Below are positions 16,462-24,790 of a DNA stretch of 64,000 nucleotides, piece by piece (the first letter of the stretch is position 1; the number at the start of each line of letters is the position of its first letter). The notes beneath the pieces were generated by a model. It was not told the origin of the DNA and searched no databases. It saw nothing but the letters and a program-made list of their open reading frames with translations. Source of the stretch: CAVZZG01 sp963779685 (lineage in GTDB: Bacteria; Actinomycetota; Thermoleophilia; Gaiellales; F1-60-MAGs149); the NCBI GenBank assembly GCA_963779685.1, contig CAVZZG010000003.1, positions 2,046,001-2,110,000 on the forward strand, written 5' to 3'. The position numbers and the translations under genes were made by a program.

Positions 16462-17766
16462 ATGACGTTCCATCCCAAGGAGAGGCGAGGCGCGCTGTCG
16501 CGCCGCGAGCTGCTGCGCCGCGCAGGCGGCGTTGCGGGGCTGCCGCTCGCCGGTGGCCTGATCGCCGCCTGCTCGAGTACGACCACGGTCACGCCGCAGT
16601 CGACCGCGCCGGTGGCGAGCGGCGGCTCGACTGCCTCGACCGTGCCGCTTGGCCCGGGAGGCATCCCGCTCGCGCGGCGCGACAGCCCCGTCACGCTCCC
16701 GGTGTACGACGACGTGCCGAAGGTCGCCTCGGGGCTCACCCCCGAGGCCGGCCCGCTGAAGATCTACAACTGGTCGGACTACGTCGACCCGGTCGTCATC
16801 AAGAAGTTCGAAGACCAGTTCAAGACGAAGGTCCAGATCACGACCTTCGACTCGATGGATCAGGCGTTCGCGAAGCTCACGTCGACCAACACCGACTTCG
16901 ACCTCTTCTTCCCGACGATCGACCGGATCGCACCGCTGGTCGCGCAGAAGAAGCTGGCGTCGCTGAATCACGACTACCTGCCGAACCTGGCGGCCAACAC
17001 CTGGCCGTTCTTCCAGAACCCGTTCTACGACCAGGGCGCGCTGTACACGGTGCCGTACGTCGTCTACACGACCGGCCTGGGCTGGCGCAACGACCGCGTC
17101 ACCGACGACATCGCGAGCCTCGGGTGGAACACGTTCTGGCAGATCGGCGACAAGGTGCGCGGCAAGTGCTCCGTGCTCGACGACAACCGCGACACGCTCT
17201 ACATGGCGATGCTCCACAACGGCGACACGGACTACAACACCGAGGACCCGGCCATCATCGACAAGGCCCTCGCGAGCCTGCAGGAGCTCACCAAGACCGC
17301 CCGCCCGAAGGTGACCGTGCAGCAGTACGAGACCCTGGCCGAGGGCCGCTCGAACCTCTCGCAGGCCTGGTCGGGGGACATGATCGCGAACGCCGTCTAC
17401 TACATGCCCAAGGGCGTGCCGTCGACGGTGCTGTCGTACTGGACGCAGCCAACCGGCGGGCCGTGCTCCAACGACACCATGTCCGTGATGGCCGGCGGCA
17501 AGAACCCGGTCCTCGCCCACGCATTCCTGAACTTCATGCTGGACGAGACGAACGCCTACAACAACATGGCCAACTTCAACGGCTACCAGCCCCCGATCAA
17601 CTCGATCGACGCCGCGCTGCTGTCGTCGAAGCTGGCACTGCCGGCCACCATCTCGGCGGCCATCGTGACCCAGGACCAGTTCGCCGCCGGCGCCTCGGCA
17701 TGCCCGCTCACCGCGGCCGGCCAGTCGACCTGGGACACGGCCTGGAAGACGTTCAACGCGGGCTGA
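16462..17766 (+). CDS. potD: Spermidine/putrescine-type substrate-binding lipoprotein, copy 2
   Basis: A 434-residue paralog of the preceding gene with the same Tat motif (SRRELLR, residues 13-19) and lipobox (LIAAC, Cys37), and near-identical N-terminal and C-terminal blocks (MTFHPKER; CPLTxAGxxxWDTAWKTFNAG). The pocket-lining central part differs more (for example KVRGKCSVLDDNRDTLYMAM against NYRGKTTILDDPRDALYLGM). A tandem duplication followed by divergence of the binding site is the simplest reading; both copies probably feed the same permease with different ligands or affinities. RBS GGGAG lies upstream of ATG 16462. The stop is 4 bases before the first permease gene. Confidence 0.88.
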   Translation: MTFHPKERRGALSRRELLRRAGGVAGLPLAGGLIAACSSTTTVTPQSTAPVASGGSTASTVPLGPGGIPLARRDSPVTLPVYDDVPKVASGLTPEAGPLKIYNWSDYVDPVVIKKFEDQFKTKVQITTFDSMDQAFAKLTSTNTDFDLFFPTIDRIAPLVAQKKLASLNHDYLPNLAANTWPFFQNPFYDQGALYTVPYVVYTTGLGWRNDRVTDDIASLGWNTFWQIGDKVRGKCSVLDDNRDTLYMAMLHNGDTDYNTEDPAIIDKALASLQELTKTARPKVTVQQYETLAEGRSNLSQAWSGDMIANAVYYMPKGVPSTVLSYWTQPTGGPCSNDTMSVMAGGKNPVLAHAFLNFMLDETNAYNNMANFNGYQPPINSIDAALLSSKLALPATISAAIVTQDQFAAGASACPLTAAGQSTWDTAWKTFNAG

Positions 17767-17770
17767 CGGC

Positions 17771-18685
17771 ATGTACCCGCGATGGATCTGGCGTGCGTTC
17801 TCCCTCCCGGGGGTGGTGTGGCTCGCGATCTTCTTCGTGGTGCCGTTCTACGCCGTGGTCGCGGTCTCGTTCGGCACCTTCGACGAGTTCTTCCAGGCAG
17901 TGCCGTACTGGAACCCGCTGAACTGGAACATCGGGTGGTACACGGAGATCCTGCAGGGCATCGGTCCACGCGAGGTGTACGGCCGGGTCCTGTTGCGCAC
18001 GTTCGGCATGGTCGGCCTGGCCGTGGCGCTCTCGCTGGCCCTCGGCTATCCCGTCGCCTACTACGTCGCGCGCAAGGCGGGGCGCTGGCGGGGGTTGCTG
18101 CTGCTGGGCATCGTGCTGCCGTTCTGGATCAGCTACATGATGCGGATGTTCGCGTGGATCGGCCTCCTGGCCGACGACGGCTACGTGACCCGGATCCTCG
18201 GGTTCTTCGGCATCGACAGCCTGTTCCGGTCGGTCGGTCTGCTCGACCAGGGCGCCGGGTGGCTCGACGGGCAGTGGATCAGCGTGGTCATCGCCCTCGT
18301 GTACGGCTACGTGCCGTTCCTGATCCTGCCGATCTTCGCGGCCATCGACCGGATCGATCAGCGGCTGATCGAAGCGGCCCGCGATCTCGGCGCCAGTCCC
18401 CGCGGAGCGTTCGTCCGGGTGACGTGGCCGCTGTCGCGTCCCGGCGTGCTGGGCGGCATCGTGCTGATCGCGCTGCCGATGTTCGGCGACTACTACACCA
18501 ACGACCTTGTCTCGCAATCGCCGGCGACGAACATGATCGGCAACCAGATCGACCAGGCGATCCGGATCGGCACCCAGAAGCCGCTGGGCGCGGCCCTGAC
18601 CATGGTGCTCTCGCTGCTGCTCGCGATCCTGATGATCTACTACCTGCGCGAGACCCACCGCTCGACCCGCGAGGCCCTGCGATGA
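17771..18685 (+). CDS. potB: ABC transporter permease PotB-like
   Basis: A 304-residue inner-membrane permease with about six helices: WLAIFFVVPFYAVVAVSF at the N-terminus, VGLAVALSLALGYPVAYYVA, GLLLLGIVLPFWISYMMRM, then VIALVYGYVPFLILPIFA, GIVLIALPMFGDYY and ALTMVLSLLLAILMIYYL. The EAA loop that docks on the ATPase is EAARDLGASPRGAFVRVTWPLS. FWISYMMRMFAWI is the usual PotB signature. With PotC it forms the translocation pore for the two lipoproteins. It begins 4 bases after the second lipoprotein gene and ends in ATGA overlap with potC, so all are co-translated. Confidence 0.92.
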   Translation: MYPRWIWRAFSLPGVVWLAIFFVVPFYAVVAVSFGTFDEFFQAVPYWNPLNWNIGWYTEILQGIGPREVYGRVLLRTFGMVGLAVALSLALGYPVAYYVARKAGRWRGLLLLGIVLPFWISYMMRMFAWIGLLADDGYVTRILGFFGIDSLFRSVGLLDQGAGWLDGQWISVVIALVYGYVPFLILPIFAAIDRIDQRLIEAARDLGASPRGAFVRVTWPLSRPGVLGGIVLIALPMFGDYYTNDLVSQSPATNMIGNQIDQAIRIGTQKPLGAALTMVLSLLLAILMIYYLRETHRSTREALR

Positions 18686-19548
18686 GGACCTGGCTGTCCA
18701 ACCCGTGGGGAGAACCGCGGTTCCTGAAGTTCATCTCCTGGGCCTACGTGTTCTGGTCGCTGCTGCCGGTGGTGGTGGCGATGGCCTTCTCGTTCAACGA
18801 CGGCCGGTCGCGAACCGTGTGGCAGGGCTTCTCGATGCGCTGGATCTACGGCGACCCGACCTCGTCGCTGCTCCACGACACCGATCTGCGCAACGCCCTC
18901 GTGCACTCGATGGTGCTGGCCGTGTTCTCGATGGCGATCGCGACGCCGCTCGGCGTGGCGCTGGCGCTGGGGCTGCAGCGGTGGCGCTCGCGGATGGGCA
19001 CCGGGTCGAACGTGCTGATGCTGATCCCGCTGGTCACGCCCGAGCTGGTGATGGGCGTTGCGCTGTTCCTGGCCTTCACGAAGATCTTCACGGCCTTCGG
19101 GCTGGGCACGGGCGCCCAGGTGATCGGCCAGGTGACGTTCTCGATCTCCTACGTCGTCGTGATCGTGCGCGGCCGCCTGGGATCGATCGGCAAGGAGTAC
19201 GAGGAGGCCGCGGCCGACCTCGGCGCGCCGCCGCGCGACGTGCTGATGCGGGTGCTGTTCCCGCTGCTGATGCCCGCGATCCTCTCGGGCGTGCTGATCG
19301 TGTTCGCGCTGTCGATCGACGACTTCGTCGTCACCTCGTACCTGTCCAAGGACGTCACCACCGAGACGGTGCCGATCAAGCTCTACTCCGCGGCCCGTGC
19401 AGCGCCGACACCGGCGCTGAACGCGCTCGGCTCGGTGATGGTGGTCCTGACGCTGATCGCGCTCGCCATCGCGTACATGATCGTCCGGCGGGTATCCCGC
19501 AACCACGGCGAGGGTGCGAGCATCGAGTCGATCGGGGGCATGGGATGA
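18682..19548 (+). CDS. potC: ABC transporter permease PotC-like
   Basis: A 288-residue membrane permease, partner of PotB. Helices are visible at FISWAYVFWSLLPVVVAMAFSF, ALVHSMVLAVFSMAIATPLGVALAL, VLMLIPLVTPELVMGVALFLAF, VTFSISYVVVIVRGRL and ILSGVLIVFALSIDDFVVTSYL. The EAA motif is EEAAADLGAPPRDVLMRVLFPLL. The SIDDFVVTSYLSKDVTTETVPIKLYS segment is diagnostic for the PotC/YdcV group. The ATG at 18682 overlaps the potB stop, and the stop overlaps the potA start (both ATGA), a strictly coupled arrangement. Confidence 0.92.
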   Translation: MRTWLSNPWGEPRFLKFISWAYVFWSLLPVVVAMAFSFNDGRSRTVWQGFSMRWIYGDPTSSLLHDTDLRNALVHSMVLAVFSMAIATPLGVALALGLQRWRSRMGTGSNVLMLIPLVTPELVMGVALFLAFTKIFTAFGLGTGAQVIGQVTFSISYVVVIVRGRLGSIGKEYEEAAADLGAPPRDVLMRVLFPLLMPAILSGVLIVFALSIDDFVVTSYLSKDVTTETVPIKLYSAARAAPTPALNALGSVMVVLTLIALAIAYMIVRRVSRNHGEGASIESIGGMG

Positions 19549-20606
19549 GCAGCGGCGGGCAGGTGACCGTGCAGGAGGTCGTCAAGCTGTTCGGCGACGT
19601 GGCCGCCGTGGATGGCATCACCCTCGAGATGCCCTCCGGCGAGTTCTTCTCGATGGTCGGCCCGTCCGGGTGCGGCAAGACGACGACGCTGCGCATGATC
19701 GCCGGCTTCGAGCGGCCGAACGAGGGCCAGATCCTGCTCGACGGCGTCGACATGTCCGGCACGCCGCCGCATCGCCGCGACGTGAACACCGTGTTCCAGA
19801 GCTACGCCCTGTTCCCGCACAAGAGCGTCGCCGACAACGTCGCGTTCGGCCTCAAGTACAAGCGGGTCACCAAGGACGAGGCGCGAAAGCGCGTCGACGA
19901 GGCGCTGGCCCTGGTGCAGTTGACGGGGTTCGAGAAGCGCCGCACGACGCAGCTCTCGGGCGGTCAGCAGCAGCGGGTCGCGCTCGCCCGGGCGCTGGTC
20001 CTCAACCCGCGGGTGCTGCTGCTGGACGAGCCGCTCGGGGCCCTCGACGCGCGCCTGCGCAAGGACCTCCAGGTCGAGCTGAAGACCCTGCAGCAGACGC
20101 TGGGGATCACGTTCATCTACGTCACCCACGACCAGGAAGAGGCGCTCACCATGAGCGACCGCGTCGCGGTGATGAACCTCGGCAAGGTCGAGCAGGTGGG
20201 CGACCCGCAGACGGTCTACGAGCACCCTGAGACCGTGTTCGTGGCCGAGTTCCTCGGCGTCTCGAACATGCTCGTCGGCGAATCGGCCGGGCACGGCCTG
20301 CTGAAGGTCGGCGAGTACACGCTGCGCGCCGAGAAGGGCGCGCTCGACATGCCGGGCTCCGTCAAGGCCGTGATCCGGCCCGAGCGCGTCGTCGTCGAGC
20401 CGGCCGGCACGACGGGCGAGAACCGGCTGCCGGCGATGATCGACCGGGTCGTCTTCGTGGGCTCGACGCTCGACGTGCGCGTGCGCCTGGTCAGCGGCGA
20501 GCTGATCCGCTCGCTCGTCACGAACGCGGGGTCGGCCGACTACGGCCCGCAGGGCACGCCGGTGACGGTGCACCTCGAGCCGGCGTCGCTGCGCATCCTG
20601 GGTTGA
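19545..20606 (+). CDS. potA: ABC transporter ATPase PotA-like
   Basis: A 353-residue ATPase that powers the importer. Walker A GPSGCGKTT, Q-loop VFQSYALFP, signature LSGGQQQRVALARAL, Walker B VLLLDEPLGALD and H-loop VTHDQEEA are all present. The C-terminal ~110 residues form the TOBE regulatory/dimerisation region (FLGVSNMLVGE, VKAVIRPERV). Length and order match spermidine/putrescine and Fe/2-aminoethylphosphonate type ATPases. The ATG at 19545 overlaps the potC stop. The stop is 6 bases from the stop of the convergent ureohydrolase gene with no hairpin visible between, so the two transcripts may overlap. Confidence 0.93.
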   Translation: MSSGGQVTVQEVVKLFGDVAAVDGITLEMPSGEFFSMVGPSGCGKTTTLRMIAGFERPNEGQILLDGVDMSGTPPHRRDVNTVFQSYALFPHKSVADNVAFGLKYKRVTKDEARKRVDEALALVQLTGFEKRRTTQLSGGQQQRVALARALVLNPRVLLLDEPLGALDARLRKDLQVELKTLQQTLGITFIYVTHDQEEALTMSDRVAVMNLGKVEQVGDPQTVYEHPETVFVAEFLGVSNMLVGESAGHGLLKVGEYTLRAEKGALDMPGSVKAVIRPERVVVEPAGTTGENRLPAMIDRVVFVGSTLDVRVRLVSGELIRSLVTNAGSADYGPQGTPVTVHLEPASLRILG

Positions 20607-20612
20607 CGCCTC

Positions 20613-21548
20613 TCAGCGGGCAGCAGCGACCAGGCAGAGGATCTCGAACATCAGGTTGGCCGCGTTCGTGACGGTGACGCCGGTCGGGTCGAGCGGCGGC
20701 GCCACCTCGGCCACGTCGCCGCCGATCACCTGCAGCCCCGTGATCGACCGCAGCATCACCTGGGCGTCGCGCATCGAGATGCCGCCGGGCTCGAGCACCG
20801 CGGTACCCGGGGCGTACACCGGATCGAGACCGTCGACGTCCCACGTGACGTAGGCAGGGCCGTCGCCGACGACGCGTCGGATCTCGTCGATCACGGCAGC
20901 CCGGCCGAGGGACTCGTACTCGTCGTAGGTGATGCAGCGCATGCCGCAGTCGAGCGCGTACTGGAAGTCGGCGCCATCCCACATCGTCCCGCGCAGCCCG
21001 ATCTGGATCGTGCGGCGCGGGTCGCAGATGCCCTCCTCGACGGCCCGGCGCATGGTGGTGGCGTGCGTGATCGAGCGGCCGTAGAACGTGTCGAGGGTGT
21101 CGGAGTGCGAGTCGAACTGGATCACGCCGATCGGCGTGCCCGTGTACAGGCCGCGCAGCACGGGCAGCGTGATCAGGTGGTCGCCGCCCATCGCCACCGG
21201 CGCCACGGCGTGGTCGGTCAGGGTCCGGACGAAGCCCTCCATGGCGGCGACGGAGGCATCGAGATCGTAGGGATGCACGATGACGTCGCCCAGGTCGGCG
21301 ACCTGGCAGCGCTCGAACGGGGAGATGCCGGTGGTCGGGTTGACGCGGCGGATCACGCGGGACGCCTCGCGCACCGCGGCCGGGCCGTGGCGGGAGCCGG
21401 GCCGGTAGGCGAGCCCGAGATCGAACGGGATCCCGAACAGGCCGATGTCGACCCGCTCGAGGTCGGGGATGCGGGGCGCGCGCATGAACGTCGCGATCTC
21501 GACGAAACGCGCGACCGTCCCCGAGTCGATCGGCAGCTCGTGGGCCAT
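20613..21548 (-). CDS. Second ureohydrolase (agmatinase/guanidino-acid hydrolase family)
   Basis: A 311-residue manganese ureohydrolase. Metal ligands are in GGDHL (His124), DSHSD and TWDVDGLDPVYAPG. LDPVYAPGTAVLEPGG resembles proclavaminate-amidinohydrolase and guanidinobutyrase/guanidinopropionase-like members, so a guanidino acid is as likely as agmatine. It has a GGGAGGGG RBS 5 bases upstream of the ATG at 21548. It is convergent with the ABC importer and divergent from a three-gene oxidoreductase string. Together with the ureohydrolase at 12615 it gives the cell two paralogous urea-releasing enzymes near amine ligases; no urease or urea amidolyase is in the window. Confidence 0.88.
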   Translation of the reverse strand: MAHELPIDSGTVARFVEIATFMRAPRIPDLERVDIGLFGIPFDLGLAYRPGSRHGPAAVREASRVIRRVNPTTGISPFERCQVADLGDVIVHPYDLDASVAAMEGFVRTLTDHAVAPVAMGGDHLITLPVLRGLYTGTPIGVIQFDSHSDTLDTFYGRSITHATTMRRAVEEGICDPRRTIQIGLRGTMWDGADFQYALDCGMRCITYDEYESLGRAAVIDEIRRVVGDGPAYVTWDVDGLDPVYAPGTAVLEPGGISMRDAQVMLRSITGLQVIGGDVAEVAPPLDPTGVTVTNAANLMFEILCLVAAAR

Positions 21549-21589
21549 GTCCCCTCCCGCCCTCCGGTTTCTGCGAGCATACCCGGCCA

Positions 21590-22591
21590 ATGCATGTCGG
21601 ATACGCCATGTTCCCCCAGGGGAACGTCCTCGACGAGGACGAGAACCCGCGCCGCGCGGATGCGGAGCGGATGCAATGCGAGCTCGAGATGATCGACCTG
21701 GTCGGCGAGTACGGCTTCTCGTCGTTCTGGGTCACGGAGCACCACTTCGGCGACTACAACCTGGCCCCGGCACCGCTGCAGGTGCTGTCGTACGTGGCCG
21801 GCCGCTACCCGGGCATCACGCTCGGCTCGATGGTGGTCGTGCTGCCGTGGAACGACCCGCTGCGGGTGATCGAGGGTGCGATCGTGCTCGACTACCTGTC
21901 CGGCGGCCGGTTCCTGTTCGGCGTCGGGAAGGGCGAGGCTGCGCGCGAGTTCAATGCCTTCGGCATGGACCTGGACGAGGGCCGCAAGCGCTTCGACGCG
22001 TCCTTCGACCTGATCCTCGCGGCACTCCGCAGTGGCAGGATCGAGGCTGAGGGCCAGCCGACGCTCGAGGTGCGCCCGGCACCGCGGGCCTCCTTCGACG
22101 GCAGGATCTTCATGGCGGCCGGCTCGCCGTTCTCGATCACCCGCGCCGCCGAGGTCGGCGCCGGGCTGCTGCGGATCTCGCTGCGATCCTGGGACGAGGT
22201 GGGCGAGCAGGTCGCGGGCCACCGTCGGCAGTTCCTGGCGGCCCACGGCTCGGAGCCGCCGGCACCGGTCGTGCTGGCGTTCTCCTACTGCGACCGCGAC
22301 CCGGGCCGGGCGGAGGAGCTCGGCATGCGGCACGCTCGCGGCTACCGCCGCACCGCCATCCACCACTACGGGCTGGGGGCCGACGCCGCGGGCGAGCTCG
22401 ACGCCTTCGCCTCCACGCAGCTCTGGGGCACGCCGGACGCGCTGGTCGAGAAGGTGGCACATGTCCGCGAGGTCACGGGCACCGATCACATCGCCTTCGC
22501 CTTCAGCTACGCGGGCATGCCCTACGACACCGCGCAGGCCAGCATGCGCCTGTTCGGCGAGACGGTGCTCCCACGGCTGCGGAGCCTCTGA
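21590..22591 (+). CDS. Luciferase-like (LLM class) flavin-dependent oxidoreductase
   Basis: A 333-residue TIM-barrel protein of the bacterial luciferase/alkanal monooxygenase superfamily, FMN- or F420-dependent. EYGFSSFWVTEHHFGDYNLAPAP carries the ExHF motif of FMN-using alkanesulfonate/luciferase types; GGRFLFGVGKGEAAREFNAFG is the cofactor-phosphate loop. Substrate unknown. The ATG at 21590 has no RBS and CATACC ends 6 bases upstream, a weak leaderless signal. The stop codon overlaps the start of the next gene (TGATG), so it is in an operon with the cyclase-family hydrolase and the aldo/keto reductase. An oxidative ring-opening or oxygenation followed by hydrolysis is one reading of the trio. 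Confidence 0.82.
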   Translation: MHVGYAMFPQGNVLDEDENPRRADAERMQCELEMIDLVGEYGFSSFWVTEHHFGDYNLAPAPLQVLSYVAGRYPGITLGSMVVVLPWNDPLRVIEGAIVLDYLSGGRFLFGVGKGEAAREFNAFGMDLDEGRKRFDASFDLILAALRSGRIEAEGQPTLEVRPAPRASFDGRIFMAAGSPFSITRAAEVGAGLLRISLRSWDEVGEQVAGHRRQFLAAHGSEPPAPVVLAFSYCDRDPGRAEELGMRHARGYRRTAIHHYGLGADAAGELDAFASTQLWGTPDALVEKVAHVREVTGTDHIAFAFSYAGMPYDTAQASMRLFGETVLPRLRSL

Positions 22592-23538
22592 TGGCCCTGC
22601 CCGATCCGGCCGACGTGATCCGCCGCGTGTCGAACTGGGGCCGGTGGGGCGCCGACGACGAGCTCGGCACCGCCAACCTGATCAGCGAGGCCAAGCGGGT
22701 CGCGGCCGCCACGCTGGTGCGGAAGGGACGCAGCTTCTCGCTGGCGGTCGACTTCGCACCGGACACGCCGCAGGTGAAGCCGAGCTTCCGTCTCAACCCG
22801 CAGCGGTCGATGGTCGCGACCGGCGCCGACGTGAGGGCCGGGCAGCAGGCCGCGTTCGGCATCGCCGGGCACGGGTTCGCGGACGACATGGTCGTCATGA
22901 GCCTGCAGGCGGCGACCCAGTGGGACTCGCTGGCCCACGTGTTCCACGACTACTGCATGTACAACGGCCGGGACTGCGCGCTCGTGGGCGCGAAGGGCGC
23001 GCAGAAGAACGACATCGCCGTGCTGCGCGACGCGGTCGTGACGCGCGGTGTGCTCGCCGACGTCGCCGGGCACGCGGGCGTGGAGTCGCTCGCGCCCGAC
23101 CACCACATCACGCCGGAGGAGCTGGAGGCGACGCTCGCCGCTCAGGGCGTCGACGTCGGCGAGGGCGATGCCCTGCTGATCCGCACCGGCCACCTCGGCC
23201 GCATCCAGCGGGCCGGCGCCTGGGACGAGTTCATCGAGCAGGACGAGCCGGGCCTCGGCATCGACTCGCTGCCGTGGCTGCACGAGCGCGGCGTGGCGGC
23301 GGTCGCGTGCGACAACTGGGCGTTCGAGGTGATCCCGTCAGGGGTCGGGGAGCTGCCGCTGCCGATCCACGCCATCGGCATCGTCTACATGGGGTTGCTG
23401 GTCGGCGAGATCTTCGAACTCGACGCGCTGGCCGCCGACTGCCGCGACGACGGCGTCTGGGAGTTCCTGTTCAGCGCCCCGCCGCTGCCGTTCATCGGGG
23501 CGGTCGGATCGCCGGTGAACCCGCTCGCGATCAAGTAG
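22591..23538 (+). CDS. Cyclase-family (kynurenine-formamidase-like) hydrolase
   Basis: A 315-residue protein of the putative cyclase family (PF04199), which includes kynurenine formamidase and isatin hydrolase. The usual metal-site HxGTHxDxPxH block is represented by the variant AATQWDSLAHVFHDYCMYNG (near residues 108-127), seen in a subgroup of long members. A later His/Glu-rich part, LEATLAAQGVDVGEGDALLIRTG, matches the family. It should hydrolyse an amide, lactam or ester of an aromatic or cyclic compound; substrate unknown. The ATG at 22591 overlaps the upstream stop by one base. The stop is 9 bases from the next gene. Confidence 0.75.
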   Translation: MALPDPADVIRRVSNWGRWGADDELGTANLISEAKRVAAATLVRKGRSFSLAVDFAPDTPQVKPSFRLNPQRSMVATGADVRAGQQAAFGIAGHGFADDMVVMSLQAATQWDSLAHVFHDYCMYNGRDCALVGAKGAQKNDIAVLRDAVVTRGVLADVAGHAGVESLAPDHHITPEELEATLAAQGVDVGEGDALLIRTGHLGRIQRAGAWDEFIEQDEPGLGIDSLPWLHERGVAAVACDNWAFEVIPSGVGELPLPIHAIGIVYMGLLVGEIFELDALAADCRDDGVWEFLFSAPPLPFIGAVGSPVNPLAIK

Positions 23539-23547
23539 CCTCCGGCC

Positions 23548-24681
23548 ATGCGCGACCTCGGACACGTGGCGCTCGGCAGCTGGTCGGGCGGGCGCTTCAT
23601 GCACTTCGGCGAGCCCGTGCCCGACGACCGACTTCACGTCGTCCTGCGACCCGGCCCCGACGTCGACACCGTCGTCACCGCCGACGTGTACGGCCAGGGC
23701 GCCGCGGACGAGGCCGTCGGTGCCGCGATCGAGGACCTCGACCGCAGCTCGTTCTGCCTCGTCGGCACGATCGGCCACGACTTCTACGAGGGCCAGCGGG
23801 ACGGCGCCAAGGGCTTCCCGCGGTTCACCGACAGCCATCTGCGCGGGCCCGAAGCCTACGCCGGCTACCTCCGCGAGGCGTGCGAACGGAGTCTGGAACG
23901 GTGCGGCGTCGACCACTTCGACGTCCTCCTGCTGCACAACCCGGATCGCACCGGCTACTCGTCGCCCGCTGTCTGGGACGCGATGGCCGGACTTCGCGAC
24001 GCGGGCCTGACGGGCCAGATCGGCGTCGCGCCCGGACCGGCCAACGGCTTCACGCTCGACATCATCCGCTGCGTCGAACGCTTCGGCGCCCAGATCGACT
24101 GGGCCATGGTCATCCTCAACCCGCTCGAGCCGTGGCCCGGCCGGATGGTGCTCCCGGCGTGCGAGGAGCAGGGCGTCAAGGTGCTCGCGCGGGTGGTCGA
24201 CTACGGCGGCCTCTTCCACGACTCGCTCGCCTCGCCCGATCAGCTCGGGCCGTCCGATCACCGCGCCTTCCGGCCGGCCGGCTGGATCGAACAGGGCCGG
24301 GAACGCATCGACCTGTTGCGTCCGATCGCCGCGCGCCACGGGCTCACCCCGCTCCAGCTGGCCTGTCAGTGGACGCTGGCCCAGCCCGCCGTGCGCAGCG
24401 TCGTACCGACCCTGCTGCAGGAGCGCGGCCCGGGCGCCAAGCCGGTCGAGCAGCAGCGCGCCGAGCTCGCCGCCGTGCCGCACGAGATCGTCCTCACCGC
24501 CGATGACATCGCGGCCATCTCGGCCATCGGCGACAACGCCAACTGCATGGCCCTCAAGGGCGGCTCCCCGACCCACCAGGGCGACGAGCGCGCCGACGCG
24601 TGGCCCCTCGACGACGATCTCCGCACCACCGCCGCCCGCTGGTCGATCGTGCCGGAGCGCGACCTAGTGGTAAGGCACTGA
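23548..24681 (+). CDS. Aldo/keto reductase family protein
   Basis: A 377-residue TIM-barrel NAD(P)H-dependent oxidoreductase. Seen: the barrel order VTADVYGQGAADEAVGAAI (Asp/Tyr pair of the active site), CGVDHFDVLLLHNPD (the family LLH motif), LRDAGLTGQIGVAPG and, near the end, PLQLACQWTLAQPAVRSVVP. It is long for the family (usually 280-340) with a C-terminal tail after DDIAAISAIG. TAGCCT ends 6 bases before the ATG, but overlaps the upstream stop and may be chance. Its last four codons and stop lie in the first arm of a 16-bp hairpin. It probably acts with the two preceding enzymes on one substrate. Confidence 0.82.
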   Translation: MRDLGHVALGSWSGGRFMHFGEPVPDDRLHVVLRPGPDVDTVVTADVYGQGAADEAVGAAIEDLDRSSFCLVGTIGHDFYEGQRDGAKGFPRFTDSHLRGPEAYAGYLREACERSLERCGVDHFDVLLLHNPDRTGYSSPAVWDAMAGLRDAGLTGQIGVAPGPANGFTLDIIRCVERFGAQIDWAMVILNPLEPWPGRMVLPACEEQGVKVLARVVDYGGLFHDSLASPDQLGPSDHRAFRPAGWIEQGRERIDLLRPIAARHGLTPLQLACQWTLAQPAVRSVVPTLLQERGPGAKPVEQQRAELAAVPHEIVLTADDIAAISAIGDNANCMALKGGSPTHQGDERADAWPLDDDLRTTAARWSIVPERDLVVRH

Positions 24682-24701
24682 CGCTGTCAGTGCCTTACCA
24701 C
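24667..24701 (+). terminator. 16-bp perfect hairpin overlapping the stop codon of the aldo/keto reductase
   Basis: GTGGTAAGGCACTGAC (24667-24682), loop GCT, then its exact complement to 24701. The stop TGA is bases 24679-24681. There is no T-tract (CAATTGAAATGG follows). It separates two convergent genes. The stem is less G+C-rich (about 55 percent) than the surroundings, so an imported short element or a recombination-derived palindrome is possible as well as a terminator. Confidence 0.6.
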
Positions 24702-24790
24702 CAATTGAAATGGCCTCAGTTTGCGAACGGCCGCCGGGCCGACGATCACGAGCGTCGATGACAACGGGCGACGTGCCAACGACGACCCGC

